Positions 8,410 to 18,450 of a DNA stretch of 40,412 nucleotides are shown here, piece by piece. How positions within the stretch are numbered: the first letter of the stretch is position 1; each line of letters begins with the position of its first letter. The notes beneath the pieces are model-generated. The model was not told where the DNA came from. It was given only the letters and a program-made list of their open reading frames with translations, and ran no database searches. The translations under genes and the position numbers were made by a program. Source of the DNA: Halobacteriales archaeon (GTDB lineage Archaea; Halobacteriota; Halobacteria; Halobacteriales; SKNY01); the NCBI GenBank assembly GCA_007118975.1, contig SKQO01000007.1, forward strand, positions 1 through 40,412, in the 5' to 3' direction.

Positions 8410-8583
8410 TCAGTCGGCCTGCAGCTGCTTGAACTGATCCAAGAGATCCTCCGTCGACTCGCCGACATCATATTCGATCTGACCGTGATATTCCTCGCGA
8501 TTATCGTCGAACGACGCGTCTACCGTATTGTTCTTTTTCTCGCGCCGCTCGTGTTCATCCTCGTCATAGGCACCCATTGACAT
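8410..8583 (-). CDS. Small acidic DUF5786 family protein
   Basis: This 57-residue, highly charged protein starts MSMGAYDEDEHERRE and ends STEDLLDQFKQLQAD. The combination of the MGAYDEDE start, a central DFDD-like acidic stretch (here SFDDNREEYHG) and a C-terminal amphipathic LLDQF helix matches the haloarchaeal DUF5786 family as I remember it. The ATG at 8583 is preferred over one two codons later because family members usually begin MSMG. It stands alone, convergent with the YkgJ-type gene. Function is unknown. Confidence 0.75.
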   Translation of the reverse strand: MSMGAYDEDEHERREKKNNTVDASFDDNREEYHGQIEYDVGESTEDLLDQFKQLQAD

Positions 8584-8816
8584 GGTACGCGTAAACATGG
8601 TACGTGATTGGTGACTATAACTGTGACGGTCGGTAGCCCCCCGCACGGCGCACTGGTCGTACAACGGTGAGAATTGCCTCACATGAGGCGATAGACTCCG
8701 GAGGAAGGGTGGAGCACCCGCCCGGCGGATGTATCGCGGCGGCCCCTGGATGGCGTGATGGAGGCCGCTGGGCCCTCATCGTTCACCTCTATACGGGGCT
8801 GGGGTCTACCGATCGT

Positions 8817-9641
8817 ATGCAGCCGGAGTGTCAGTCCCGGGACGTGGTGGCGGACCTCCATGTACATACCCAGACCTCCGATGGGGAGCTCGCACTGGGA
8901 AACGTCCCCCACGCAGCGAAACGCGCAGGCGTGGAAGTCGTCGCCATCACGGATCACGACCGCATCGATGCCGACCTTTCCGAACCGATCACCACGCATG
9001 ACGGCATTCGTGTGATTACCGGTATCGAGCTCAGGGTGGCGACAACATCGCAACGCATCGATCTGCTGGGCTATGGGGTCAGCCGATCGCGCCTGGAGGG
9101 GTTGATCGAGCACTTACAACAAGATCGTATCGAACGGATGCGGCGCATGGTCGCGCGAGTAGAATCGAGACTCGGGATTACGCCCGATATCGTGATCGAG
9201 AAAGGCGTCGGGCGACCACATCTCGCCCGGGCGATCGAGCGACACCCCGATACGTGTCTCGATGCCCAAGCCGCGTTCGCGACGCTGATCGGTGACGGAA
9301 AACCGTGTTACGTTCCGCGAGACATTCCGGACTTCGACGAGGGGGTTGCCACGCTCCGCGCAGCCTGTCGGTTCGTCGGTCTGGCACATCCGTTCAGGTA
9401 CGAAGACCCGTCAGCCGCCATCGAGCTCGCAAGGACCCTAGACGGTATCGAGCGCTGGTATCCGTACGGCCGGCCGATCGACGAACAGCCCATCCGCGAC
9501 GCACTGGCGGCGTGGGACCTCGTGGCGACCGGCGGGAGCGATGCCCACGACGTGTGTCTGGGCCGAGCTGGGCTGGATAGGGACGAAACAGCCCGCTTTA
9601 TGGACGCGTGCGGGTTCGAGTGGGAGCCGGCGGGCTCTTGA
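8817..9641 (+). CDS. PHP domain metal-dependent phosphoesterase
   Basis: This 274-residue PHP-superfamily protein has the metal-binding motifs ADLHVHTQTSDG (residues 12-23), ITDHDRID (44-51), GIELRV after about 69, AHPFRYE in the second half and GGSDAHD near the C-terminus. PHP enzymes hydrolyse phosphoester bonds such as nucleoside 3',5'-bisphosphates or oligonucleotides; the substrate here is not evident. The ATG at 8817 is preferred to upstream in-frame codons because the preceding ~50 codons are not protein-like, and a CTATAC box lies about 26 nt before it. It differs from the shorter PHP protein at 34.9 kb. Confidence 0.87.
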   Translation: MQPECQSRDVVADLHVHTQTSDGELALGNVPHAAKRAGVEVVAITDHDRIDADLSEPITTHDGIRVITGIELRVATTSQRIDLLGYGVSRSRLEGLIEHLQQDRIERMRRMVARVESRLGITPDIVIEKGVGRPHLARAIERHPDTCLDAQAAFATLIGDGKPCYVPRDIPDFDEGVATLRAACRFVGLAHPFRYEDPSAAIELARTLDGIERWYPYGRPIDEQPIRDALAAWDLVATGGSDAHDVCLGRAGLDRDETARFMDACGFEWEPAGS

Positions 9642-9665
9642 TCCTGCGGCCCCTACACGCGTTCG

Positions 9666-10162
<497 letters not shown>

Positions 10163-10163
10163 C

Positions 10164-10172
10164 TATTTAAAT
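10164..10172 (-). promoter_or_regulatory. TATA box of the ferredoxin gene
   Basis: On the minus strand this reads ATTTAAATA, centred about 30 nt before the ferredoxin ATG at 10138. That spacing puts transcription initiation at or beside the start codon, as in leaderless haloarchaeal mRNAs. Confidence 0.65.
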
Positions 10173-10401
10173 CTGCATAGGCGCTCCTAACGACACGATC
10201 GTTCGGGCAAAACGGTAGCCCGTGATCCCGTTACCGTTCATGACAGATATCGCCTTAGCGACCGGGGTTCTATTCAATTTTCAAATACATTTCCCACGTC
10301 ATGGCGTGTATCCACACAGACGAACGAAAGACGAGCCGTGAAGCACTCACGGGCGCCAATGGATCGAAGAGGCTACCAGGTCACCGACCGGGGAGCTTCC
10401 C

Positions 10402-11322
10402 ATGCACGACCATCGGAACGACGGTTTCCGTCGGCTGTTCGACGGCCCCACGTCGGTCGGGCTATTCTTTCCGATCACCACCTCAGAGGCGGCGATTCCC
10501 CCGCTGGGCGAGCAGCGCGTCCTCGCGAGCTATGCGGAGTCCCTCGGCTTCGATGCGCTCTGGGCCCGGGATGTGCCTATGTTCTCGCCGTCCTTCAAGG
10601 ATGCCGGACAGGTGTACGATCCGTGGGTGTTTCTCTCGCAAATCGCCGCCCACACTGACGCCGTCGCGCTGGTGACCGGGAGTATCGTCCTGCCACTCCG
10701 ACATCCGCTCCACGTTGCAAAGGCAGCCGCATCGCTGGATCGACTCTCCGATGGGCGGCTCGTTCTCGGGATTGCCAGCGGGGACCGGCCCAAGGAGTTC
10801 CCCGCCTTCGGCGTCGACGAATCGACCGTCGATGCCCGATTCCGGGAGAGTGTTCGTACTCTTCGAACGATGTGGAGCGAGGAGTTTCCGGAACTGGAGA
10901 CCACGTTCGGCAGCCTGGACGGTTCTCTGGAGTTGCTGCCAAAACCCACGGCGGAAACGGTTCCGCTCCTAGTGACGGGCCACGCCGGGCAGTCCTTGGA
11001 GTGGATCGCCGACCACGGAGACGGCTGGGTGTACTACCAGCGCGAACTCCGGGACCTCGAGGTCCTGCTTTCCGAATGGCGCACCCTCACCGAAGACGAC
11101 AAGCCGTTCGTCCAGGTGATGCACCTCGATATCCAGGCCGATCCGAGTGCGGATCCCACACCAATCAAGGGCGGCTACGCTGCCGGTACGGACTGGATCG
11201 CGGAGCGGATCGGTGCACTCGAGGACGCCGGCGTCGATCACGTCATGATAAACGTCCGCCACGGCGAGCGCGACGTTCGGACCGTGCTGGAGGAATTCGC
11301 GACTGCTGTGCTCGAGTCGTGA
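10402..11322 (+). CDS. LLM-class (luciferase-like) oxidoreductase, BA3436/TIGR03571 type
   Basis: This is a 306-residue (beta/alpha)8 flavin- or F420-dependent oxidoreductase. Conserved phrases include LGFDALWARDVPMF, the GQVYDPWVFLSQIAAHT stretch, SIVLPLRHPLHVAKAAAS and GIASGDRPKEFPAFG. The last group, with ASGDRPxEFPAFG, is diagnostic of the TIGR03571 subgroup. In haloarchaea the likely cofactor is F420 or FMN. The substrate is not predictable. The ATG at 10402 places the N-terminus just before the first strand (SVGLFFPIT). It is followed by about 490 bp without a recognisable gene. Confidence 0.87.
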   Translation: MHDHRNDGFRRLFDGPTSVGLFFPITTSEAAIPPLGEQRVLASYAESLGFDALWARDVPMFSPSFKDAGQVYDPWVFLSQIAAHTDAVALVTGSIVLPLRHPLHVAKAAASLDRLSDGRLVLGIASGDRPKEFPAFGVDESTVDARFRESVRTLRTMWSEEFPELETTFGSLDGSLELLPKPTAETVPLLVTGHAGQSLEWIADHGDGWVYYQRELRDLEVLLSEWRTLTEDDKPFVQVMHLDIQADPSADPTPIKGGYAAGTDWIAERIGALEDAGVDHVMINVRHGERDVRTVLEEFATAVLES

Positions 11323-11811
11323 ACACTCCCCAGCCGAACGGACGGGCTGTCCCCTCGCGATCAATGTTCGCGTGCTGTAAGACTACCCTCGCGTACCACC
11401 GCATTTGAACTTGCACGACCCGGTTCAGATCTCGGTATTCGATGAGAGCAAGCAACCCTGGCGTGTCGATCCCACGACGGGAAAAGCTTGAACGACCCCC
11501 GTTCGACCACCATCAAGGACAACGAACGTTATGAGAGTGTTCCACGTTCCCCAGCGACTTTCGTGATCGGGTAATTCCGTTGAAATCGGATACATCTACC
11601 AATTCGCTCGCTCGCCGTCACGCATTCGGAATCACAGAGACAGCACCATCCCCATTTTCTCGCCTCGAATGGAGGTGCTCGAGACAACATCCCACCATCA
11701 GACAGACCACGCTTACAGTGAACGGAAGTGAGAGGGGAAACTCACCAGCGAAAAGAGCACAGTCGGTCCGGAGACGAAACGACGTTGTTGGTGCGACAGT
11801 GACACTCGATT
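11323..11811. other. Intergenic region without a recognised gene
   Basis: About 490 bp between the LLM oxidoreductase and the Gfo/Idh/MocA gene. One frame at about 11390-11491 reads HDPVQISVFDESKQPWRVD before a TGA, which looks protein-like but has a stop just upstream, so it could be the tail of a lost gene. The 200 bp before the dehydrogenase are relatively AT-richer and probably hold its promoter. No RNA gene or repeat was recognised. Confidence 0.5.
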
Positions 11812-12804
11812 ATGTATACCATTGGGATCATCGGCGCGACCGGTCATACCGGCTACGTGCTCGATGGCGTCCGTGGACGGTCCGACCTCAAAATCGTTGG
11901 TGTCTCCCCAGGATCGGACGGAGAGACGGTCGAGACCCTGCTCCAGCGGGTACGCGAGGCGTGCCCGGAGGTGAGGCAATATGGCGAACACGAAGACCTG
12001 CTGGACGATGCCGAGCCCGATATTGTCGCAGTGGCGCCGTACTTCGGGGACATCGCGTCGATCGCGAAGGAGGTCCTCTCCCGGGACATCCACGCGTTCG
12101 TCGAAAAACCGCTCGCAACCAGACTCGACGATCTCGAAACGCTCCGTTCGACCTACGAGGCCAGCGAAGGACGTCTCGCCGCCATGCTCGGCATTCGGTA
12201 CAATCCCGCCTTCCGAACCGCCGCAACCCGAGTTCATGAGGGAGCGATCGGCGAGGTCCGTCTCGTGAACGCACGAAAATCATACAAACTCGGACGTCGC
12301 GGCGAACCGTACCTCGAGCGCGAGACCTACGGGGGAACGATCCCCTGGGTCGGGATTCATGCGATCGACTGGATCAACTGGGTGGCCGACGACCCGTTTC
12401 GGGCCGTGACGGCCCACCACACCACCGCGGCCAACCGCGATCACGGATCGCTCGAGACGACCGCAGTACTACAGTTCGAGCTCGGAAACGACGTTCTCGC
12501 CTCCGCCAGTGTGGACTATTTGCGGCCGGAGACTGCACCCACCCACGGCGACGATTTCCTGCGGGTCGTGGGTACTGAGGGCGTGATCCGGGCAGATCGA
12601 CACGGCACGTACCTCATTGACGACGCGGCCGGTGGTCAACGAGAGCTCCCGCTGGGCTCGTCGCAACATCCTTTCGAGGATTTTGTCGACGCTATGGACG
12701 GAACTTCCGACCCCCTCGTGACGGCGGATGCGTCCTTCGAGGCTACCCGGGCGGCACTCCTGGCCCGGCAGGCAGCGGACGAGCAACGACGAATCGAGTG
12801 GTGA
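11812..12804 (+). CDS. Gfo/Idh/MocA family NAD(P)-dependent oxidoreductase
   Basis: This 330-residue dehydrogenase has an N-terminal Rossmann fold starting MYTIGIIGATGHTGYV, with a GxxGxxG-like loop at residues 7-13. The hallmark FVEKPLATRLDDL, carrying the EKP motif, follows at about residue 99. The C-terminal alpha/beta domain contains GIHAIDWINWV, which holds the usual active-site His/Asp region. Family members oxidise or reduce sugars, inositols and related polyols. The exact substrate is unknown. It stands alone, with no clear operon partner. Confidence 0.88.
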   Translation: MYTIGIIGATGHTGYVLDGVRGRSDLKIVGVSPGSDGETVETLLQRVREACPEVRQYGEHEDLLDDAEPDIVAVAPYFGDIASIAKEVLSRDIHAFVEKPLATRLDDLETLRSTYEASEGRLAAMLGIRYNPAFRTAATRVHEGAIGEVRLVNARKSYKLGRRGEPYLERETYGGTIPWVGIHAIDWINWVADDPFRAVTAHHTTAANRDHGSLETTAVLQFELGNDVLASASVDYLRPETAPTHGDDFLRVVGTEGVIRADRHGTYLIDDAAGGQRELPLGSSQHPFEDFVDAMDGTSDPLVTADASFEATRAALLARQAADEQRRIEW

Positions 12805-12894
12805 CACGCTCGACTCCTGCTGGTCGTGGTGCGTCTCGTATGGACAACGAACGAAAACGAACTGCTTTCGGGTGGACTCGGTGGCGTCGGTCGA

Positions 12895-13593
12895 TCAATC
12901 GGCGGCAACGGGCTGTTGCGTTTTGGATGTAACCTCGGCGATGAAGTTGTCGAAGACCCCTTTGGCCGGTTGGGCCTCGGCATAGACCGCTTCGGTCAGA
13001 TCCGCCCGCAGACGTGCCCGCCGCTCCTCGGAGATATCCTTCTCCTCGACGAGTTCCCTCGCCGTCTGGAGATCGTACTCCGGGTGGAACTGGACGCCGA
13101 CCACGTTGTCGAGGCGGAAGCCGTGGTTGCCGTACTCCGTGGCCGCCAACGGCTTCGCCCCCTCCGGAAGGACACGAACCCGGTCCGAATGGGTGGTAAA
13201 GACCGTAAACTTGCGGTCGAGGTTCGCGAAGATCGGATCGTTTTCGAAGTGCGTCACGGTTCGGTAGCCCACTTCGTAACGACCCATGTCCTCGACCTGA
13301 CCCCCGAGCACGTCAGCGAGAATCTGGTGGCCGTAACAGACGCCAAAGAACGGCAATCCCTCGTCGATCGCCGCCGCCAACCATTCCTTGAACGGGGGAA
13401 TCCAATCTTCATCCCAGTAGACCGACGCCCGTGAACCGGTCACCACACACCCGTCGAAGGAGAAATCGGTGGGGAGTTCGCCCTCGTTGACGCTGAACTC
13501 GACCAGCTCTGCGTCGAGATCGCGGCGATAGTTCCGCCGCGCGTTAGTATCATCGTAAGCTGCGTTCAACAACGCAAGTCGCACCCGAGTCAT
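12895..13593 (-). CDS. Class I glutamine amidotransferase-like protein
   Basis: This 232-residue protein has the class I triad: Cys86 in GVCYGHQILADVLGG, then His170 and Glu172 in GVQFHPEYD. Class I amidotransferases release ammonia from glutamine for transfer to an acceptor. Stand-alone members may act as gamma-glutamyl hydrolases or pair with another subunit. The sequence is longer than the haloarchaeal GMP synthase glutaminase subunit and lacks its context, so that identity is not claimed. The ATG at 13593 (MTRVRLALLNAAYDD) is preferred over upstream in-frame codons that would add non-conserved residues. It lies 58 bp downstream of alaS. Confidence 0.85.
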   Translation of the reverse strand: MTRVRLALLNAAYDDTNARRNYRRDLDAELVEFSVNEGELPTDFSFDGCVVTGSRASVYWDEDWIPPFKEWLAAAIDEGLPFFGVCYGHQILADVLGGQVEDMGRYEVGYRTVTHFENDPIFANLDRKFTVFTTHSDRVRVLPEGAKPLAATEYGNHGFRLDNVVGVQFHPEYDLQTARELVEEKDISEERRARLRADLTEAVYAEAQPAKGVFDNFIAEVTSKTQQPVAAD

Positions 13594-13651
13594 CGCATAG
13601 TTCTCCGGACGGGGCTGCCTTGTGGTTTTCGTCATCAACCCGTCGGGGCGG

Positions 13652-16414
13652 TCACGCGTCTAACGCCCGACGGAGCAGGGCTGGCGCCTCCTCGAGGGCC
13701 TCGTCGAGCTTCTGGGCCTCCGGGCCTCCACCTTGGGCAAAATCCGGGGGGCCGCCCCCGCCACCGTCTACAAGATCGGCGAGCCCGGAGACGATCGACC
13801 CCGCGTCGACATCGACGTTCGGCGGGACAGCCACCACGAACTGCGCCCCGTCTGCACCGCTCCCGATGACGGCGATCTTCCCACCATCCGCGATCGCGTT
13901 GGCAGTCGCGCGTACCTCGTCCATGTCGGCGTCAAGCCGGCGAACTACCGCGACTGCATCACCGACATCGACCTCCTCACCGGTTGATGCACCGCCAGCC
14001 CGGACAGCCGCGAGTTCCTCTTGGAGGGATTCTATCTCCTTGCCGCGTTGCTTCCACGCCTCGAAGAATCGTTTTGCGGTGTCGGGGACGTCCTCGGGCA
14101 TCACGTCGAGGATCTCGGCAGCCTCCGCGAGGAGATCGTCGGTCTCCTGAATCGACTCGATAGCCGCCTCGCCGGCCGCAAACGTCAGGCGCTCGACTCC
14201 GTCCTGAATCCGCTCGGTCGAGACCAACGAGATCGCCCCGATCTCGCCGGTCCGGCGGACGTGGGTCCCCCCGCACGCCTGCACATCCGACCCGATTCGA
14301 ATCAGTCGAACCGTCTCTCCCGGCGGGATACCGCCCTGGTAGATGTCGAAGCCGTATTCCGTCTCGGCCTCGTTTCGGTGCGGCCAGCTCGCCCGTACCC
14401 GGCGGTTTTCACGAACCAGCTCGTTGGCACGCCGCTCGATCTCCTTTTCGGCTTCCCGAGTGAGCCGCTCGAAGTGACGGATGTCGAGCCGGGCCGACGT
14501 CTCCCCCTTCTGGGCCCCGGCCTGCCGGACGTGATCGCCGAGCAACTCCCGGGCGGCAGCGCCGATGATGTGCGTGGCCGTGTGGTGACACATCAGCCGC
14601 CGTCGACGATCCGCGTCGATCTCGCCCCGGACGATCTCCCCCTTTCCCGGATCGTCGTCGGTTCGGTGAAAGATCACGCCGCCGCGTTCCTGCACATCTT
14701 CCACCTGTACCGCCGTATCATCACCGGTGAGTGTGCCGTGGTCCGGTGGCTGCCCACCGCCTTCCGGGTAGAACATCGTCTGATCAAGGACGACCTCGTA
14801 GCCGTCCTCCGCATCGAAGACGTCGAGCACAACCGCCTCGAAGCTGGTGCCGTCCTGGTCCTCGTAGTACAGCGGCTCGGTCTCCGGCAGGTCATCCACC
14901 CGTCGTTCCTCTCGCTTTCCGGTATCGGTCTCCTCGGCTTCCTCGTGTCTGGCCGCAACGAGAGCGTAGAAATCCTCCGGTACGTCGACGCTCGCGCCGA
15001 CCTCCCCTGCGATCTCCTCGACCATATCCGGGTGGATCCCGTGACTGTCGTAGAGTTCGATCAGTTCCTCCGTCGGGATCGGTTCACCGCGCTCGGAATA
15101 CGCTTCCGCGGTACTGCGTACCCGTCGGCCGCCACGATCCAGCGTCTCTCGGTACTTCTCGACTTCCGTGCGCACGATCTCCCGTATCGTATCGCGGTTC
15201 TCGTACCCCAGGCGTTCTGCCTGCATGTCGACTAATTCGTCCAGCGGAGCATCGATACCGACCGCATCGACGAATCGTTTGGTGCGGCGCAACACCATGC
15301 GGGCGAGGTACCCACTCCCGACGTTCGAGGGGACGATCCCATCGCCAAACATGTAGGCCATCGTCCGGCAATGATCCGCGATCGCAAAACAGCGCTCGAG
15401 GGGCACCATTAGCTCCCTGAGCCGATCCGGATCGACATCGATGCTGGCCGCAATCTCTCGTCTGGCCTCTTCGACGTCACTCACCTCCTCGATATCCAGG
15501 TTGCCGGCCAAAATGGAGGCCCGACGCACGATGTCGGCGTCGGCCTCGTCGTGGTCGATGCCCGCGTTCTCCGTCAGGAACGCGATCATGTCGGGGTAAA
15601 TCGCTTCGTACACTGTGGGCGTGCCCTGACTCATCCAGGTCCACCGTTCGATCCCGTAGCCAGTATCGATCACCCGCCGGTCCATCTCGGCGTACCGGTT
15701 GCCATCCTTGAGCTCGTACTCCCCGTCGGGGTCAAGCTCCAGGGACATGAAGACCAGCGTCGAGAGTTCGAGACCGTAATAGACAGCCTCGAACGCCGGG
15801 CCGGCGTTCCCGCCGCCCACCCAGACGTCCTCGATGTAGGTGATCTCGGCGAGATCCGCGCCGAGTGACGCGAAGAACTCGTCGCACAGCTCGACGGCAC
15901 GGTCCTTCCAGTACACCTCGCCCTCGAACGCGTATCCGGACCCGTCTTCAGCGTTGAACGCGTGGTGGCCGCCCATTTCGAAGGCCATCGTGTGCCGGCC
16001 CGTTTTGCCGACGTTGTCGATGTCCTCCATCCGAATACAGGGTTGAGAGACCACCAGCGGGTTCGCGGGAGGTGGGGCCGCACCCGAGGTGACGTGTGGT
16101 TGAAAGTCGTAAATCGACGCCTGGGTCAACAAGACATCGTCCCGCCACCGGTTTGCAGCGACGGGATACGGATCGATTCTGGTGTGATCGTGCTCCTCGA
16201 AGAACGAGAGAAACGCCTCCCGCATCTCCTCCAGCGAATACGACGATTCGAACCCTGGCGATTCGATAAACGAATATTCCGCGCACGGGGGTTCCCCACA
16301 GGTCTCGCGCTCCCGCCTGGCCCAGAAGTGGGTGCCACAGGACGGGCACTGCTGTCGCTGGAATCCGTTTTCCTCGAAATACTCGAGGAAGTACTCCGAT
16401 TCCAGATCGCTCAT
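13652..16414 (-). CDS. alaS: Alanine--tRNA ligase (archaeal type)
   Basis: AlaRS charges tRNA-Ala and edits mischarged Ser or Gly. The 920-residue protein has the archaeal N-terminal zinc motif (CPSCGTHFW, then CGEPPC) within the first ~45 residues. The class II catalytic core follows, with the phrase [17 protein letters not shown]. The editing domain has the zinc-binding HHTATHI and [13 protein letters not shown] motifs. A coiled-coil and a Gly-rich C-Ala domain ([15 protein letters not shown]) end the protein. Length and order are normal for Archaea. A GTTAAAC box 25-31 nt upstream suggests its own promoter although rfcS lies 60 bp ahead. Confidence 0.97.
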   Translation of the reverse strand: MSDLESEYFLEYFEENGFQRQQCPSCGTHFWARRERETCGEPPCAEYSFIESPGFESSYSLEEMREAFLSFFEEHDHTRIDPYPVAANRWRDDVLLTQASIYDFQPHVTSGAAPPPANPLVVSQPCIRMEDIDNVGKTGRHTMAFEMGGHHAFNAEDGSGYAFEGEVYWKDRAVELCDEFFASLGADLAEITYIEDVWVGGGNAGPAFEAVYYGLELSTLVFMSLELDPDGEYELKDGNRYAEMDRRVIDTGYGIERWTWMSQGTPTVYEAIYPDMIAFLTENAGIDHDEADADIVRRASILAGNLDIEEVSDVEEARREIAASIDVDPDRLRELMVPLERCFAIADHCRTMAYMFGDGIVPSNVGSGYLARMVLRRTKRFVDAVGIDAPLDELVDMQAERLGYENRDTIREIVRTEVEKYRETLDRGGRRVRSTAEAYSERGEPIPTEELIELYDSHGIHPDMVEEIAGEVGASVDVPEDFYALVAARHEEAEETDTGKREERRVDDLPETEPLYYEDQDGTSFEAVVLDVFDAEDGYEVVLDQTMFYPEGGGQPPDHGTLTGDDTAVQVEDVQERGGVIFHRTDDDPGKGEIVRGEIDADRRRRLMCHHTATHIIGAAARELLGDHVRQAGAQKGETSARLDIRHFERLTREAEKEIERRANELVRENRRVRASWPHRNEAETEYGFDIYQGGIPPGETVRLIRIGSDVQACGGTHVRRTGEIGAISLVSTERIQDGVERLTFAAGEAAIESIQETDDLLAEAAEILDVMPEDVPDTAKRFFEAWKQRGKEIESLQEELAAVRAGGASTGEEVDVGDAVAVVRRLDADMDEVRATANAIADGGKIAVIGSGADGAQFVVAVPPNVDVDAGSIVSGLADLVDGGGGGPPDFAQGGGPEAQKLDEALEEAPALLRRALDA

Positions 16415-16438
16415 TGAAAAATGATGGCCTTGCGCGGC

Positions 16439-16445
16439 GTTTAAC
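16439..16445 (-). promoter_or_regulatory. TATA-like box of alaS
   Basis: It reads GTTAAAC on the minus strand, 25-31 nt before the alaS ATG at 16414, which is the expected position for a leaderless transcript. Confidence 0.5.
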
Positions 16446-16474
16446 GCTTGCGTCGTCAGGGTGCGAGAGACGAG

Positions 16475-17467
16475 CTAGTCCCCGGTACGGCGTGCCAGCG
16501 ATGCCAACAGGGCCTCCAGTTGGATTCGCTCGTTGGCACCCTCGCTGATCCGATAATCGGCCTCGCCAATGCGATCCATCAGATCCACCGCCGCCCGGTC
16601 ATCGAGTTCGAACTCCCACACCGACCGATGGAGCTGATCGATGACGTCGCCGCCCGCCAAGCCCGCCTCGTCGAGTAACTCCGCGAGGATCCCGCGAGCG
16701 CCGTGGAAGTCGCCATCCAGGGCCTTTGTGACCATCTCCCGGACGATCTCGGGGCGAGCGGTGCTCGTGATTGTGTAGACCGTCTCCTCGTCGACCGCCT
16801 CTCCCAGCACCGCCGCAGCCTGGAGGGCGTTGATGGCCCGGCGCATGTCCCCGTCGGCCGCGTAGACGATCGCGTCGGCCCCTTCATCGGTCAGTTCGAT
16901 TCCCTCCTCTTCGGCGATGAAACGGATTTGCTCCTCGACGGCCTCGTCGTGAACCCGGGTAAACCGAAAGACGGCACACCGCGACTGGATCGGGTCGATG
17001 ATCTGGCTGGAGTAATTGCAGCTGAGAATGAACCGCGTGTTGTGGGAAAATCGCTCCATGGTCCGACGGAGCGCGGCCTGTGCGTCGCTCGTGAGCGAAT
17101 CCGCTTCGTCGAGAAAGATAATCCGGTAGTCGTGTCCGCCGAAACTCGAGCGGGCAAACTCCTTGATTCGCCCGCGCACCACGTCGATCCCGCGATCGTC
17201 GGAGGCGTTGAGCTCGAGGAAGTGATCCTGCCAGTCCTCGTCGTAGAGTTCGCGGGCGATGGCCTGCGCGGAGGTCGTTTTGCCGGTTCCCGCCGGACCG
17301 GCGAACAACAGATTGGGGAGATCGTCACGCTCGACGTAACTCTGTAACCGCGGGATGATGTCCTCGTGGCCCGCGACCGCCGCCAGTCGTTCGGGGCGAT
17401 AGCGTTCCACCCAGATGTCCTCCCGACCCGGCGTCCTCGGGGGCGGCGTTTCTTCCGTTTCGCTCAT
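16475..17467 (-). CDS. rfcS: Replication factor C small subunit
   Basis: RfcS is the AAA+ subunit of the clamp loader that places PCNA on primed DNA. The 330-residue protein has the RFC boxes: [19 protein letters not shown] at the N-terminus, Walker A GPAGTGKT (57-64), Walker B IIFLDEAD (116-123), sensor 1 FILSCNY and the SRC box at about 162-164. Length is typical. The C-terminal helical collar is present. It is the first gene of a minus-strand run rfcS-alaS-amidotransferase and divergent from the SAMP2-fusion gene. I recall the same rfcS/samp2 neighbourhood in Haloferax. Confidence 0.96.
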   Translation of the reverse strand: MSETEETPPPRTPGREDIWVERYRPERLAAVAGHEDIIPRLQSYVERDDLPNLLFAGPAGTGKTTSAQAIARELYDEDWQDHFLELNASDDRGIDVVRGRIKEFARSSFGGHDYRIIFLDEADSLTSDAQAALRRTMERFSHNTRFILSCNYSSQIIDPIQSRCAVFRFTRVHDEAVEEQIRFIAEEEGIELTDEGADAIVYAADGDMRRAINALQAAAVLGEAVDEETVYTITSTARPEIVREMVTKALDGDFHGARGILAELLDEAGLAGGDVIDQLHRSVWEFELDDRAAVDLMDRIGEADYRISEGANERIQLEALLASLARRTGD

Positions 17468-17490
17468 ACCGCACCCAGAGTTGCAGTCCG

Positions 17491-17497
17491 CATAAAT
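17491..17497 (-). promoter_or_regulatory. TATA-like box of rfcS
   Basis: The minus strand reads ATTTATG, 24-30 nt before the rfcS ATG at 17467. It fits a leaderless promoter in the 86-bp divergent intergenic space. Confidence 0.5.
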
Positions 17498-17553
17498 CGA
17501 CCGAGACGCTGCCTCGCGTCAGGCTGATGACCGTCGGCCGAGTACGCCGCCGT

Positions 17554-18138
17554 ATGGAGGTGACCGTCGACATCCCCGGGGATGACACCCGGATCATCGA
17601 GATGGACGGGGGGAGCTACGCGGATCTCGTGCGCGCTGTGGACCTTCGTCCCCAGGAAGTGGCGGTCATCGTCGACGGCCAGCCAGTTCCGGAGGACCGG
17701 GAGATCGACGCCGAACACGTCACGATCGTCAGACTGATCGCGGGGGGATCGGTCGAGATCAGATCGGCACGGGACGACGAGGCCGAGGACGTTATTGCCA
17801 TCCTGGACGGCGCGATGCTCGCGATTGATCGCCGGGATATCCGGCGACGTACCGGTTCTCATGACGTACTCGTCGCCGTCGAGGATGGTGAGATCAAGGG
17901 TGCCCTCGTCCTCGACGACGAGGAGATCAACGCCATCGCGGTTCTTCGGGCCGTTCGTGATGGCGGTATCGGCCGGTCACTGGTGAGGGAAGCCACTGCA
18001 CGACGAGGTGACCTTTCCGCACGGTTCGACGAACGGGTCCGACCGTTCTGGGAAGCGGTCGGGTTCGACGTCCAGGGCGGGAGAGAACGGTACGTAGGGA
18101 CTTATACCGAAGGCGTCCCCGACGCGGACTCGGCCTGA
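17554..18138 (+). CDS. SAMP2 ubiquitin-like domain fused to GNAT acetyltransferase
   Basis: One uninterrupted 194-codon frame joins two modules. Residues 1-65 form a beta-grasp domain (MEVTVDI, SYADLVRAVDL, VAVIVDGQPVPEDREI, VTIVRLIAGG) closely matching haloarchaeal SAMP2, a ubiquitin-like modifier and sulfur carrier that normally ends at its Gly-Gly. Here Gly64-Gly65 is followed directly by SVEIRSARDDEAEDV, the start of a GNAT domain. The acetyl-CoA loop is VRDGGIGRSLVREA and the C-terminal strand is FWEAVGFDV. The start at 17554 aligns with SAMP2; a further ATG at 17527 adds nine basic residues. The SAMP2 half has no lysine, so chain formation on it would be impossible. Processing after Gly65, as in ubiquitin-fusion precursors, is possible but unproven. 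The acetylation substrate is unknown. Confidence 0.85.
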   Translation: MEVTVDIPGDDTRIIEMDGGSYADLVRAVDLRPQEVAVIVDGQPVPEDREIDAEHVTIVRLIAGGSVEIRSARDDEAEDVIAILDGAMLAIDRRDIRRRTGSHDVLVAVEDGEIKGALVLDDEEINAIAVLRAVRDGGIGRSLVREATARRGDLSARFDERVRPFWEAVGFDVQGGRERYVGTYTEGVPDADSA

Positions 18139-18389
18139 TCGCCGTCCTCGACCAGGGCGAGTTTCTCCTCGCGGGGGTACTGTTTGATTTCGTACTCCCG
18201 TTGCATGGCGGCCCGACGGGTCGGGAATCCTTCCGTGTAGACCACCCGAAGCGGGCCCCGCCCGCGGGTATACTTTGCGCCATCGCCGTTTCGGTGATCC
18301 GACAGCCGGCGCTCGAGATCAGTCGTATAGCCGGTGTATAGGCTCCCGTCGCCACACTTCAGCATATAGACGACGTGGTCGTCTGCCAC
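18102..18389 (-). CDS. GIY-YIG nuclease-domain protein (YhbQ/UPF0213 type)
   Basis: This 95-residue protein is a minimal GIY-YIG domain: VVYMLKCGDGSLYTGYTTDLERRL carries the paired tyrosines (as VYML and YTGY) and the catalytic-type Arg. It continues HRNGDGAKYTRGRGPLRVVY and ends with a helix QREYEIKQYPREEKLAL holding the conserved Glu. Bacterial YhbQ-type members have nuclease activity; the cellular role is unclear. Its 3' end overlaps the convergent SAMP2-GNAT gene by 37 bp, so the two mRNAs are complementary at their ends. Confidence 0.9.
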   Translation of the reverse strand: MADDHVVYMLKCGDGSLYTGYTTDLERRLSDHRNGDGAKYTRGRGPLRVVYTEGFPTRRAAMQREYEIKQYPREEKLALVEDGDQAESASGTPSV

Positions 18390-18450
18390 GAGAGGGCGAC
18401 TGATTGTGGAGGGCTAAACCGTTTCGAAGCGGGGCGCCCGGCGTGGCCGC

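Noticed and set aside
11580..12239. 219-codon plus-strand frame overlapping the Gfo/Idh/MocA gene
   Set aside because: The overlapped part is Arg-rich out-of-frame translation; the dehydrogenase frame has clear Rossmann motifs.
14021..15235. Long plus-strand frame of 404 codons inside alaS
   Set aside because: Shadow of a high-GC gene on the opposite strand; the real alaS motifs lie on the minus strand.
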